The position numbers and the translations under genes are program-made. Positions 37,377 through 46,441 of a DNA stretch of 64,000 nt are shown here, piece by piece. Source of the stretch: Herbidospora solisilvae. Its GTDB lineage: Bacteria; Actinomycetota; Actinomycetes; Streptosporangiales; Streptosporangiaceae. Position 1 is the stretch's first letter; each line of letters opens with the position of its first letter. Below the pieces are notes generated by a model, which saw only the letters and a list, made by a program, of their open reading frames with translations, made no database searches and was not told where the DNA came from. The stretch is taken from positions 372,001-436,000 of the forward strand of contig NZ_WXEW01000004.1 in NCBI RefSeq assembly GCF_009901565.1, given 5' to 3'.

Positions 37377-38300
37377 GTGATGCCCGGAAATGTTGTGCGT
37401 TTCATCGCCGGATCCGCCCTCGTCCTGACGGCCGCCTGTGGAGGTTCCACGGCGGCCGAGACAGGCAAACCGGTGGTGGACGCGGCGTTCTTCCCCCTGC
37501 AGTGGCTCGCCGAGAAGGTCGGCGGCCCCGACGTGACCGTCGAGGGCCTGACCAAGCCCGGGGTCGAACCCCACGACCTCGAACTCACCCCGCAGCAGGT
37601 GGCCGGGGTGGCCGAGGCCTCTCTGGTCGTGTACGTCAAGGGCGTGCAGCCCGCCGTCGACGAGGCGGTGGCCCAGCACGCCGCCGACCGGGGGTTCGAC
37701 GCGGCCTCGGCCGTGCCCACCCTTGCGGCCGTCCACGACGAACACGCAGAAGAAGAGGAGGAGCACGGCCACGAGGAGGAGGAGCTCGCCTACGACCCCC
37801 ACCTCTGGCTCGACCCCTCCCGCATGGCCACGCTCGCGACCGCGCTCGGCGGGCGGCTCGCCGAGGCCGATCCGGCTCACGGGGCGGCGTACAAGGAACG
37901 GGCGAAGCAGACCGCGGCGGCGCTGACCACCCTCGACGCCGAGTTCGCCAAGGGCCTGGAGACCTGCGCGAACCGCACGATCGTCACCGCCCACACCGCG
38001 TTCGGCTACCTCGCGAACCGCTACAAGCTCGAACAGGTCGGCATCGGCGGCATCGACCCCGACGCCGAACCGTCTCCTGCCCGTTTGGCCGAGGCCGCCC
38101 GGATCGCGAAGGAGAAGAAGGTGACTACCATTTTCACCGAGGAGCTCGTCAGCCCGAAGGTCGCCGAGGTCCTCGCGAGCGAGGTCGGGGCCAAGACGGC
38201 GGTTCTCAATCCGCTGGAGAGCCCTCCCCAGGGTGGTGACTACGTCTCCGGCATGACCGCCAACCTCACCGCGCTTCGCACCGCACTCGGCTGCCAGTGA
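37377..38300 (+). CDS. znuA: Zinc ABC transporter substrate-binding lipoprotein ZnuA
   Basis: 307 residues from GTG 37377 (ATG 37380 also possible); no ribosome binding site, so possibly leaderless. A lipobox LVLTAACG ends the signal. Metal-binding His are in GVEPHDLELTPQQ, the acidic His-rich loop EEEEEHGHEEEEL near 130, YDPHLWLDP, and TAHTAFGYLA. The His/Glu loop is typical of zinc rather than manganese solute-binding proteins. It hands zinc to the ZnuB/ZnuC permease on the membrane. The Zur box lies 21 bp upstream. Confidence 0.95.
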   Translation: MMPGNVVRFIAGSALVLTAACGGSTAAETGKPVVDAAFFPLQWLAEKVGGPDVTVEGLTKPGVEPHDLELTPQQVAGVAEASLVVYVKGVQPAVDEAVAQHAADRGFDAASAVPTLAAVHDEHAEEEEEHGHEEEELAYDPHLWLDPSRMATLATALGGRLAEADPAHGAAYKERAKQTAAALTTLDAEFAKGLETCANRTIVTAHTAFGYLANRYKLEQVGIGGIDPDAEPSPARLAEAARIAKEKKVTTIFTEELVSPKVAEVLASEVGAKTAVLNPLESPPQGGDYVSGMTANLTALRTALGCQ

Positions 38301-38314
38301 CCGGAAGGCGACCC

Positions 38315-39097
38315 ATGAGCACGGCTTTCGACATGACCGCCGGTCAGGTGGCGATCGACGGCAGGAAGATCCTGCGCGGCATCGACCTGACCGTCGACGA
38401 GGGCGAGGTCGTGGCCGTGCTCGGCGCCAACGGCTCCGGCAAGTCGACCCTGGTCCGCGCCCTGCTCGGGGTCCAGCCGCTCTCCGGCGGCGCCACCCTC
38501 CTCTACGGCCGCCCGCCCGCCCGCTTCCGGGAGTGGTGGCGGATCGGCTACGTGCCCCAGCGGCTGTCGGTCGGCGGCGGCGTCCCGGCGACGGTCCGCG
38601 AGGTCGTCGCCTCGGGCCGGATCGCCCGGCAGCGGCGCGGCCGCTTCACCAGCTCGGCCGACCGCCAGGCGGTCGCGGCGGCCCTCGAGGAGGTCGGCCT
38701 CTCCGGCCGCGCGGGCGACCCCGTGTCGTCGCTCTCGGGCGGCCAGCAGCAGCGGGTGCTGATCGCCCGCGCGCTGGCCGGCGAGCCCGACGCGTTCGTC
38801 CTCGACGAGCCGACCGCCGGCGTCGACGCCGGCAGCCAGCGCATGCTCGCCGACACCCTGCGCGGCCTGGTCGAACGCGGCCGGACGGTGGTCCTGGTGG
38901 CCCACGAGCTGGGCCCGCTCGAACCCCTGATCAGCAGGGCGGTCGTGCTCAACCAGGGGTGCAAGGTCCACGACGGCGCCCCGCCGACGGCCGTCGGAAC
39001 CCACGCGCTGCCCGGCCACGACCACGTCCACCCCCACGAGCCGGCCCCGGCGGAGAGCCCCGTGCCGAGCTGGGTCCTGGCGCAGGAGAAGGCATGA
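38315..39097 (+). CDS. znuC: Zinc ABC transporter ATP-binding protein ZnuC
   Basis: 260 residues from ATG 38315, with GGAAGG 6 nt before it. Walker A GANGSGKST, signature LSGGQQQRVLIARAL, and Walker B FVLDEPTAGVD are all intact. The C-terminus has a His-rich tail (HALPGHDHVHPHEP) that may sense or bind zinc. It hydrolyses ATP to drive ZnuB. Stop codon overlaps the znuB start by 4 nt. Confidence 0.95.
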   Translation: MSTAFDMTAGQVAIDGRKILRGIDLTVDEGEVVAVLGANGSGKSTLVRALLGVQPLSGGATLLYGRPPARFREWWRIGYVPQRLSVGGGVPATVREVVASGRIARQRRGRFTSSADRQAVAAALEEVGLSGRAGDPVSSLSGGQQQRVLIARALAGEPDAFVLDEPTAGVDAGSQRMLADTLRGLVERGRTVVLVAHELGPLEPLISRAVVLNQGCKVHDGAPPTAVGTHALPGHDHVHPHEPAPAESPVPSWVLAQEKA

Positions 39098-39924
39098 CCA
39101 TCTTCCACCTCGACTTCATGCGGTACGCCCTCGTCGCCGCCGTCATGGTCGGGCTGACCGCCCCCGCCGTCGGCACGTTCATCGTGCAGCGGCGGCTGGC
39201 CCTGCTCGGCGACGGCATCGGCCACGTCGCGCTGACGGGGGTGGCGCTCGGTTTCCTCACCGGCACCGCCCCGGTGGCGACCGCCGTCGTGGTGGCCGCG
39301 CTGGGGGCCGTGGCGATCGAGATGGTCCGGGCGCGCGGCAAGACCAGCGGCGACGTCGCGCTGGCCCTGCTGTTCTACGGCGGCCTGGCCGGCGGCGTGA
39401 TGATCATCTATCTGACGCCGGGCGAGAGCACCGCGTCCCTGAACTCCTACCTGTTCGGCGCGATCACCAGCGTCGACTCGACCGACCTGTGGGTCATCGC
39501 GGGCCTCGCGGTGGCCGTCCTGGCGTTGCTGGCGGTCTTCGGCCGGGAGCTCTTCGTGCTCTGCCAGGACGAGGAGGTGGCCCGGGCCAGCGGCCTGCCG
39601 GTCAGGTTCCTCGGCCTGCTCATCGCCGTGATCGCGTCGGTCACCGTGGTCGTCGCCATGCGGGCCGTCGGCCTGCTGCTCGTCAGCGCGCTTATGGTTG
39701 TGCCGGTGGCCACCTCACAGCAGCTCACCCGGAGCTTCCGGACCACCATGGCGTTGTCGATGGTCTTCGGTGTGCTCGCCACCGTGGGCGGTCTGACGTC
39801 GTCGTTCTACCTCGACGTCCCTTCGGGGGCGACGATCGTGCTGCTCGCCCTCGCCGGGTTCGCGGTCGCGCTCGGGATCGGTAGATTCGTGAGGCGGAGC
39901 CGTACAGGGGAGTCGACAGCATGA
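39094..39924 (+). CDS. znuB: Zinc ABC transporter permease ZnuB
   Basis: 276 residues from ATG 39094, overlapping znuC (ATGA). An ABC-3 family permease with seven or eight hydrophobic segments (for example ALVAAVMVGLTAPAVGTFIV at 11-30, GLLIAVIASVTVVVAMRAVG near 170). Coupling motif region near GLLLVSALMVVPVATSQQL. It forms the membrane channel of the zinc importer. Its end overlaps zur by 4 nt, so the whole operon is translationally coupled. Confidence 0.94.
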   Translation: MTIFHLDFMRYALVAAVMVGLTAPAVGTFIVQRRLALLGDGIGHVALTGVALGFLTGTAPVATAVVVAALGAVAIEMVRARGKTSGDVALALLFYGGLAGGVMIIYLTPGESTASLNSYLFGAITSVDSTDLWVIAGLAVAVLALLAVFGRELFVLCQDEEVARASGLPVRFLGLLIAVIASVTVVVAMRAVGLLLVSALMVVPVATSQQLTRSFRTTMALSMVFGVLATVGGLTSSFYLDVPSGATIVLLALAGFAVALGIGRFVRRSRTGESTA

Positions 39925-40298
39925 GCAGAAGCCGCGACGCGGTGCACGAGATCCTTCGCCAGAGCGCCGCGTTCCGCAGCGCGCAGGACATCTTCACCGA
40001 GATGCGCGCCGACGGCTCGAAGATCGGCCTGACCACCATCTACCGCGCCCTCCAGGCGCTCAACGACGACGGCCGGGTCGACGTCCTGCGCACCGACGAC
40101 GGCGAGGCCGTCTACCGCGCCTGCGCCACCGCCGCCCACCACCATCACCTGGTCTGCCGCGGCTGCGGCCGCACGGTCGAGGTCGACGGGCCCGACGTGG
40201 AGGTGTGGGCCGAGCGGGTCGGCGCCGAACACGGCTTCACCACCATCACCCACACCGTCGAGGTGTTCGGCACCTGCGGAGCGTGCGCGAAGGGTTAG
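39921..40298 (+). CDS. zur: Fur family zinc uptake regulator Zur
   Basis: 125 residues from ATG 39921. N-terminal winged helix (FRSAQDIFTEMRADGSKIGLTT, TIYRALQAL). Metal sites: the HHHH cluster AAHHHHLVCRGCGRTVEV and FGTCGACAKG, which give two Cys pairs for the structural zinc. It lies inside the znu operon and very likely binds the 37341 Zur box, shutting the operon off when zinc is plentiful. Confidence 0.93.
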   Translation: MSRSRDAVHEILRQSAAFRSAQDIFTEMRADGSKIGLTTIYRALQALNDDGRVDVLRTDDGEAVYRACATAAHHHHLVCRGCGRTVEVDGPDVEVWAERVGAEHGFTTITHTVEVFGTCGACAKG

Positions 40299-40328
40299 AG
40301 TTCCTGGACACACGACACAGGAGCTGCG

Positions 40329-40853
40329 ATGCCGTTCAGTCACGACATGGTGCACTCTCTGGCCACTGTGGTCGATCTGGTCAACTCCCCGCCCGGCGAC
40401 CTCGACGAGCTCGGCGCCCTGGTGCTCCGGCGCCAGGTGAGCGGCGTGGAGTTCGTCAACGCCACCGACCTGGCCGAGGTCCAGGCCCTCTCCGCCGCCT
40501 TCCACCAGGTCTTCACCGCCCCCGACGAGGACACGGCGGTCACCCTGCTGAACACCCTGCTGGGCCGCACCCGCATCACACCGAGCCTGACCAGGCACGA
40601 CGGCTTCGCTCTCCACGTCCACTACTTCGCGCCCGGCGCGTCGCTGGCCGAACACCTGGCCGCCGACTGCGGCGTGGCGCTGGCCCACGTGCTGGTCGAG
40701 GGCGAGGGGGAGCGCCTGCGCACCTGCTCGGCCCCCGACTGCGCGAACGTCTTCGTCGACGAGTCACGGAACCGCTCACGGGTCTACTGCGACTCGCGCA
40801 CCTGCGGCAACCGCATGCACGTCGCCGCCTACCGCGCCCGCAGACGCGCCTAG
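40329..40853 (+). CDS. CGNR zinc finger protein with ABATE domain
   Basis: 174 residues from ATG 40329. A CGNR zinc finger at the end reads [21 protein letters not shown] and then [20 protein letters not shown], with Cys residues for one zinc (quoted in two parts). The N-terminal 130 residues are the ABATE (stress-induced regulator) domain seen in such proteins. Role: a transcription regulator, details unknown. Starts 31 bp after zur. It overlaps the convergent uppS by 4 bp. Confidence 0.85.
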   Translation: MPFSHDMVHSLATVVDLVNSPPGDLDELGALVLRRQVSGVEFVNATDLAEVQALSAAFHQVFTAPDEDTAVTLLNTLLGRTRITPSLTRHDGFALHVHYFAPGASLAEHLAADCGVALAHVLVEGEGERLRTCSAPDCANVFVDESRNRSRVYCDSRTCGNRMHVAAYRARRRA

Positions 40854-41620
40854 ACCGGGTTCGGCACCGCCCCGCCGTAGCGGCGGTCACGGCTGGCGTA
40901 GATCTCGCACGCCTGCCACAGGTCCCGCCGGTCGAAGTCGGGCCACAGGCGGTTCAGGAAGACCATCTCCGCGTACGCCGACTGCCAGAGCAGGAAGTTG
41001 CTGGTCCGCTGCTCCCCCGACGACCGGATGAACAGGTCGACGTCGGGGATCTCGGGCTGGTGGAGGTAGCGCGCGAAGGTCTTCTCGTTGACCTTGCCCG
41101 GCTTCACCCGCCCGGCCTGGACGTCGGCCGCCAGCTTGAGCGCCGCGTCGACGATCTCGGCCCGGCCGCCGTAGTTGACGCAGAACTGCAGCGTCAGGGT
41201 CGAGTTGGTCCTGGTCATCGCCTCGGCCTCGGTGAGCTCCTGGATGACCGACTTCCACAACCGCCCCGGACGCCCCGACCAGCGGACGCGCACCCCCATC
41301 GCGTTCAGCTCGTCGCGGCGGCGGCGGATGACGTCACGGTTGAACCCCATCAGGAACCGGACCTCGTCGGGCGACCGCTTCCAGTTCTCCGTGGAGAAGG
41401 CGTAGGCCGACAGGTAGGGGATGCCCATCTCGATGGCGCCCTCGATGACGTCGAACAGCGACGCCTCCCCCATCTCGTGACCCTTGGTGCGCGGCAGACC
41501 GCGCTGCTTGGCCCAGCGGCCGTTGCCGTCCATGACGATCGCGACGTGACGGGGGACCAGATCCGCGGGCAGGGCGGGCGGGGTGGCCCCGGAGGGGTGG
41601 GGCGACGGGGGACGAACCAT
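40850..41620 (-). CDS. uppS: Isoprenyl (undecaprenyl/decaprenyl) diphosphate synthase
   Basis: 256 residues. cis-Prenyltransferase signatures: [20 protein letters not shown] with the catalytic Asp in MDGNGRWA near 30, GHEMGE, YALSTENWKR-like [14 protein letters not shown], and the C-terminal [19 protein letters not shown]. It condenses isopentenyl diphosphate with farnesyl or geranyl diphosphate to make the C50/C55 lipid carrier for cell wall synthesis. RecO and UppS are commonly neighbours in actinobacteria; here a membrane protein gene lies between them. Confidence 0.95.
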   Translation of the reverse strand: MVRPPSPHPSGATPPALPADLVPRHVAIVMDGNGRWAKQRGLPRTKGHEMGEASLFDVIEGAIEMGIPYLSAYAFSTENWKRSPDEVRFLMGFNRDVIRRRRDELNAMGVRVRWSGRPGRLWKSVIQELTEAEAMTRTNSTLTLQFCVNYGGRAEIVDAALKLAADVQAGRVKPGKVNEKTFARYLHQPEIPDVDLFIRSSGEQRTSNFLLWQSAYAEMVFLNRLWPDFDRRDLWQACEIYASRDRRYGGAVPNPV

Positions 41621-41662
41621 GGTCCCTGAGCGTATTCGGTCCAGGACGGTCCTCGTTCCGCC

Positions 41663-43240
41663 TCAGTTGCGGTTGAACAGGCGCATGAGGCCGGCGATCA
41701 CGGCGGTGCCGAGACCCCAGCCGAACAGGATGAGTGCCCACGCGAACCAGCGGGTGCCGTCGACGGGCTGCCAGTAGGGCTCCTGTTTCAGGTCGGCGAC
41801 CGGGAGGAGCAGATCGAGGGTGTAGACGACCGGCTCGAAGTGGCGCGGCGTCTTCGGGTCGACGGCTGCGGGCGGCCAGACGGAGAAGATCGTGGCACCC
41901 GTCGCCAGCAGGGCGCCCAGCCAGATTCCCGCGAGCCACGTCCGGTAGCCGAATCCCACGGTCACCTCGGAGAACCAGCTCATGGCCCTGCCACCGGCCG
42001 TCAGAGTCCTCCGACGGCGGCGGTGACGTTCGAGCGCGACCCGGCGGGCGGCGGCCTCGTCGCCGCGGGCCCGGTAGATGGTGGCGAGCTGCTCGTAGGG
42101 CTGAGGGGAATAGCCGCCCGGATCTCGGGCGAGCCAGGCGAGCCGGTCGCGGACCTTGGTCTTGCCGCCGTCTTTAAGCGAGCCGTAGGTGCACCCTTCC
42201 AGGTGGAGGGTGGGCGGCCAGGAATCGCGGTCGTCTTCGATGACGCCGAACTTCGCCCCTTCGAGGTTCATGACGTCCGGACCTAGCGTGAATCTGGTTT
42301 TCACCCCACTCGCCTCGGCGAACGACAGATCCACCGAGGCCCCCTCGGCGAATGACGTCTTGTCGAGGTCGACGTTGCTGCCGACCCGTGATCCCATCCC
42401 AGATACATCTCCGCTCAGACTGGCCCCAGAGATGTTCACCCCGCGTTCGATCTTGGCCCGATCGAAGTTGATGGATTGACCGTCGGCAACAGATATTCGT
42501 GCGTTTTTGGCGACGATCCCCCCGTCGACTATCGAGTTGAGGAGATAGATACGGCCGGTCGATCGGAATGAACCATCGATGAAAACCGTCTCGCCTATGT
42601 GCGCGCGCACCGCGTTGACAGCTGACATATCCGTGACGCGGAACGTCGTTCCGCGCGCGGTCAATAGTCCGCCGATGTAAGTACTGATCATGCAGAGCTG
42701 GCCGCATACCGATGCGTCACGGAGGAAAAGGCCACCCTCGATCCTGGCCCGGCTCAGCGTTACGGCCACCCCCTCCGCAGGGTGCAAGTGGGCACCGGAC
42801 AGTCTCATGGTTCCTCCGATCCGAGCTCCGAGAAGATCCACTTCACCCATCACGGTGGTGCCGTCGGTGAGCTCCAAATCGCCCTGAGTCTGCAGATTCG
42901 GACCGTGAAGGTAGGAAAGTCTGCAGTCGGCCAAGCGGATCGTCACCGCACTGGAATCAGCCAGATTGACGCCTGCCTCGAAATCACATCCGGTCATCGC
43001 GACAGGCGCGGTGAGCGTGCCGGCTTCGAGCTGGAGTTCTTCGGCGATCCGTGCTCCGATGACCCGTAACGCGGGACGGGCTCCGCGTGGAAGGTCGCAC
43101 GCGCCAAAAAGGACAGCAGCGATGACTTCGGCGCGCACCCGGCGGTCGGGCAGTCGACTGATATCGACGGGCGTTCCCATGGGAAACGCGGTGACGATCT
43201 TCTGCTCGGCGGTGTTCAGATCGGCGGGGAGTAGCTCCAC
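41663..43240 (-). CDS. Repeat-rich (beta-helix-like) protein with C-terminal membrane segments
   Basis: About 525 residues from GTG 43240, 10 bp after recO; a longer form starting at 43285 would overlap recO by 35 bp. Residues 60-350 hold repeated short strands (LADSSAVTIRLADCRLSYLH, ARIGGTMRLSGAHL, ARIEGGLFLRDASV, LLNSIVDGGIVAKNARIS, RAKIERGVNISGASLSG), like the turns of a pentapeptide or beta-helix. The C-terminal part has membrane segments around 440-470 and 505-520 (WLAGIWLGALLATGATIF, FAWALILFGWGLGTAVIAGL). The repeats would face the cytoplasm or exterior. No known family name is recognised; similar proteins recur in actinobacteria. Confidence 0.6.
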   Translation of the reverse strand: MELLPADLNTAEQKIVTAFPMGTPVDISRLPDRRVRAEVIAAVLFGACDLPRGARPALRVIGARIAEELQLEAGTLTAPVAMTGCDFEAGVNLADSSAVTIRLADCRLSYLHGPNLQTQGDLELTDGTTVMGEVDLLGARIGGTMRLSGAHLHPAEGVAVTLSRARIEGGLFLRDASVCGQLCMISTYIGGLLTARGTTFRVTDMSAVNAVRAHIGETVFIDGSFRSTGRIYLLNSIVDGGIVAKNARISVADGQSINFDRAKIERGVNISGASLSGDVSGMGSRVGSNVDLDKTSFAEGASVDLSFAEASGVKTRFTLGPDVMNLEGAKFGVIEDDRDSWPPTLHLEGCTYGSLKDGGKTKVRDRLAWLARDPGGYSPQPYEQLATIYRARGDEAAARRVALERHRRRRRTLTAGGRAMSWFSEVTVGFGYRTWLAGIWLGALLATGATIFSVWPPAAVDPKTPRHFEPVVYTLDLLLPVADLKQEPYWQPVDGTRWFAWALILFGWGLGTAVIAGLMRLFNRN

Positions 43241-43250
43241 CGCCCGCAAT

Positions 43251-44000
43251 CTAACGGAATTCAGACGGCGCGACGCCGCGTTCAACGTGCTTCAGTGAAC
43301 GGATTCCATGTTCCAGGTGCCACTGCAGATAAGCCGCCACCAGCCCGCTGCACTCCACCCGGTTCCGGGCCTCCGAGGCGTCGGCCGCCTCCCAGTCGCC
43401 GCGCAGCAGGGCGATCATCAGCGCGATCGTCTCGGCCGCCGGGACCGCCGCGCCCGACGGGCGGCAGTTGGCGCACACCACGCCGCCGGCCACGATCGCG
43501 AACGCCCTGACCGCCTCCGCGCCGCAGCGGGCGCACTCCGACAGGGCGGGGGCGTAGCCCGCCACTGCCAGGGAGCGGAGGAAGAAGGCGTCGAGGACCA
43601 GGCGGGGTTCGTGGGAGCCGTCGACCAGGGTTCGCAAGCCGCCGACCAGCAGGAGGAACTGGCGGAGGGCGGGTTCCTTCTCGCCCAGGGTCAGGCGGTC
43701 GGCGGTCTCCAGCATGGCCGTGCCGGCCGTGTAGCGGGGGTAGTCGGAGACCAGGGGTTCGCCGTAGGGGCGGATGGTCTCGCACTGGGTGACCATGTCG
43801 AGGGAGCGGCCGGTGTGGAACTGGACGTCGACGTGGGTGAAGGGTTCGAGGCGGGCGCCGAAGCGGGACTTGGTCTTGCGGACGCCCTTGGCGACCGCTC
43901 TGACCTTGCCGGTGCGTCTGGTCAGGATCGTGATGATGCGGTCGGCCTCGCCCAGTTTGTGGGTGCGCAGGACGACGCCCTCGTCACGGTAGAGACTCAC
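43251..44000 (-). CDS. recO: DNA repair protein RecO
   Basis: 249 residues from ATG 44000. An N-terminal OB-like domain opens MSLYRDEGVVLRTHKLGEAD, and the C-terminal zinc finger (CARCGAEAVR, GGVVCANCRP) is present. It helps RecR and RecF load RecA at gaps. The following minus-strand genes are the membrane protein and uppS. Confidence 0.93.
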   Translation of the reverse strand: MSLYRDEGVVLRTHKLGEADRIITILTRRTGKVRAVAKGVRKTKSRFGARLEPFTHVDVQFHTGRSLDMVTQCETIRPYGEPLVSDYPRYTAGTAMLETADRLTLGEKEPALRQFLLLVGGLRTLVDGSHEPRLVLDAFFLRSLAVAGYAPALSECARCGAEAVRAFAIVAGGVVCANCRPSGAAVPAAETIALMIALLRGDWEAADASEARNRVECSGLVAAYLQWHLEHGIRSLKHVERGVAPSEFR

Positions 44001-44168
44001 GGCGTCAGCCTACTCGGGTCACGTTTGGTGAAATTTAGGTAAGTAACCTCGTGGCGCTGCCTATACGTCCGGTAAACCTGTGGTGCGACGGGTTAACCGA
44101 AAGGTCACTAAGCTTTGGCCTCTGCGTGGGTTTCCTCCGCCCGCCGCATGAACCAGAGAAAGGGTGCC

Positions 44169-45704
44169 ATGACCCGCGTGGTGCTGCTGGGCTCCGAAAA
44201 CGGAGCGCCCCCGCTGCCGCTCACCGGCCTGCCGGGCTCCCCCATGGCCTTCCAGCGGCTGATCGACCAGGCCGCGGCTTACGACCCCGAGCCGGTCATG
44301 ATCGTTCGGCCAGGTCAAGCCGCATTTTACCCGGGCGCCCGGACGGTGGAAAGCGCCGACCGGGCCGGGGACCTGCGGGCGATCGCCGAGGTGGCCGCGG
44401 GGCTGGACGAGGACCTGCTGGTCCTCCCGGCCGATTCGCTGATCCACGACGAGCTGATCTACCAGCTCGTGAAGTCCAAGCGGGGCGCCGTCGCCCTGGT
44501 CGTCCGCGAGGAGCGGGACCCCGACGCCCCCGAGCCGCCGCCCATCGAGGAGGCGGTGCCCGAGATCGGGATGAACATCCTGGAAGGGCGTCCCCAGCGG
44601 GCCCGCATCAGCAAGACGCGGGTGATCTCGCAGGGCAGCGCCTACCACCAGGTGACCCGGCCCAACGCGGCGCTGCTCGGGCCGCTGCACCTCAAGGCCA
44701 GCCAGGTCGCCAACCTGGCCGAGGCGGCCGGCGACGTGGCCGAGTTCGCCTCGCTCACCGGGCCGGAAGACGGCGTGACCGAACTGCTGGTGCTCGGGCT
44801 GGTCCGCCGCGGCGTGTCCGTCGGGATCCGGGGCCGCCGTGACCTGTTCTACCGGCAGGTCAATGCCGGGAACGCGGACGAGGCCGTGCGGGAGTTCCTG
44901 ACCTTCGACGAGGACCGGGCCCGGCTCGACAACGCCGTGAAGGGCGCCGACGGGTTCTTCACGACCTACTTCGTCAGCACGTACTCGCGGTTCATCGCGC
45001 GCTGGGCGGCGCGGCGGGGGCTGACCCCCAACCAGGTCACGCTGATCTCGATCGCGCTGGGGCTGCTGGCCGCGGGCGCGTTCGCGACCGGCGGGCGGCC
45101 CGGTTACGTCGCCGGCGGCGTGCTGATCTACTTCGCGTTCGTCTTCGACTGCGTCGACGGGCAGGTCGCCCGGTACGCCCGCAAGTTCGGCGTCCTCGGG
45201 GCCTGGCTCGACGCGACGTTCGACCGGTTCAAGGAGTACGCCGTCTTCGTCGGCCTCGCCGTCGGGGCCACGGTCTCCGGGCAGTTCGGCGACGGCGAGG
45301 AGATCTGGACGCTGGCCCTGATCGCGCTGGCGCTCCAGTCGGTCAAGCACCTGCTCGACTTCTCCTTCGGCGCGGCCAACCGCCGCAAGCCGCCGAACCC
45401 GCTGCCGACGCTCGACCTGGCCGTGGCCGACGACCGGCCGCTGCGCGACGCCCTCGAGGTGCGCAAGGCCACCAGCGGCGGCGCGGTCAAGAACCTGCTG
45501 CGGTTGTGGACGAAGGCCGGGAAGTTCCGGACCGTCCACTGGGCCCGCAAGATGATCGTCTTCCCCATCGGCGAGCGGTTCGCCGCCATCGCCGTCGTCA
45601 CCGCGTTCTTCGACCCCAGGGTCACGTTCCTGGTGCTGATCACCTGGGGCGGCATCGCGGCCACGTACACCCTGACCGGACGTCTCCTGAGGTCGATGGC
45701 ATGA
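44169..45704 (+). CDS. CDP-alcohol phosphatidyltransferase with N-terminal nucleotidyltransferase-like region
   Basis: 511 residues from ATG 44169 (AAAGGG upstream). The C-terminal 250 residues hold the CDP-alcohol motif DCVDGQVARYARKFGVL and GAWLDATFD, a complete D-x2-DG-x2-AR-x8-G-x3-D-x3-D. The N-terminal 230 residues resemble a nucleotidyltransferase (RVVLLGSENG and a mid-region ALLGPLHLKAS). Members transfer a phosphoalcohol head group from CDP-activated lipid or sugar alcohol. The next gene overlaps by 4 nt and encodes a DUF5941-like membrane protein that in relatives may be fused to it. Confidence 0.85.
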   Translation: MTRVVLLGSENGAPPLPLTGLPGSPMAFQRLIDQAAAYDPEPVMIVRPGQAAFYPGARTVESADRAGDLRAIAEVAAGLDEDLLVLPADSLIHDELIYQLVKSKRGAVALVVREERDPDAPEPPPIEEAVPEIGMNILEGRPQRARISKTRVISQGSAYHQVTRPNAALLGPLHLKASQVANLAEAAGDVAEFASLTGPEDGVTELLVLGLVRRGVSVGIRGRRDLFYRQVNAGNADEAVREFLTFDEDRARLDNAVKGADGFFTTYFVSTYSRFIARWAARRGLTPNQVTLISIALGLLAAGAFATGGRPGYVAGGVLIYFAFVFDCVDGQVARYARKFGVLGAWLDATFDRFKEYAVFVGLAVGATVSGQFGDGEEIWTLALIALALQSVKHLLDFSFGAANRRKPPNPLPTLDLAVADDRPLRDALEVRKATSGGAVKNLLRLWTKAGKFRTVHWARKMIVFPIGERFAAIAVVTAFFDPRVTFLVLITWGGIAATYTLTGRLLRSMA

Positions 45705-46417
45705 TCACGCACCCCCAGCCCGAGCCCGAGGTCCTCGACCCCCACCTGGAGCGGCAGCGGGTGCAGACCGCGCGCCTGGTGGCCTACCGCGACGACGGCC
45801 CGCTGGTCACGCTGCTGAAGCCCCGGCTGGGCCGCGGGCTGCCGCCGGTGCCGATGACGCTGGCGGCGCTGCTGGCGATCGTCGCGCTGGCGGTGACCGG
45901 GTCGCTGACCGAGGGGCCGATGCTGCTGGTGCCCGCGGTGGTGCTGACCGTTCTGGTGCTGCCGACGGCCTCGCACAACCACCTGGGGCGGTTCGACTGG
46001 CTGACCCCGCCGCTGCTCCGGGCGGCCGAGTTCCTGACGATCATCCTGATCGGGCTGGCCTCCGGCACCCCGAAGTGGCTGCTGTTCGTGCTGCTCTACA
46101 TCGTGGGCTACCACACCTACGACACCGTCTACCGGACCCGCCAGAGCATCTGGCCCCCGGCGTGGATCTTCCAGGCCGGTCTCGGCTGGGAGGTGCGGCT
46201 GCTCGTGCTCGGCGTGGGCGCCGCGACCGGCACGCTGACCTGGGTGGCGGGCGCGCTGACCCTCTACCTGGTGGTGCTGTTCTCGGTCGAGAGCGTCAAC
46301 AGCTGGGTGCGGCTCGACAAGCAGTCGGCGCTGGCGGTGGCCAACGCCGAGCAGGACCTCGAGGCCAGCCCCGAGGACGCGGTCGAGGCCGCCACGGGCG
46401 ACGCCGAGGCGAACTAG
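45701..46417 (+). CDS. DUF5941-like membrane protein
   Basis: 238 residues from ATG 45701 (ATGA overlap). Membrane segments appear around 55-90 (MTLAALLAIVALAVTGSLTE), 110-150 and 155-200 (FLTIILIGLASG, WLLFVLLYIVGYHTYDTVY), with a Glu/Asp-rich tail. The layout fits DUF5941, which is associated with CDP-alcohol transferase enzymes in actinobacteria. It may hold the transferase at the membrane or form part of its active unit. Function unproven. Confidence 0.75.
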   Translation: MITHPQPEPEVLDPHLERQRVQTARLVAYRDDGPLVTLLKPRLGRGLPPVPMTLAALLAIVALAVTGSLTEGPMLLVPAVVLTVLVLPTASHNHLGRFDWLTPPLLRAAEFLTIILIGLASGTPKWLLFVLLYIVGYHTYDTVYRTRQSIWPPAWIFQAGLGWEVRLLVLGVGAATGTLTWVAGALTLYLVVLFSVESVNSWVRLDKQSALAVANAEQDLEASPEDAVEAATGDAEAN

Positions 46418-46441
46418 CCCTCGCAGGCGGACGGGCCCGGC

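Noticed and set aside
44091-44098. GGTTAACC palindrome before the CDP-alcohol transferase gene as an operator
   Set aside because: It is 8 bp, single, and not placed relative to any promoter boxes I can see.
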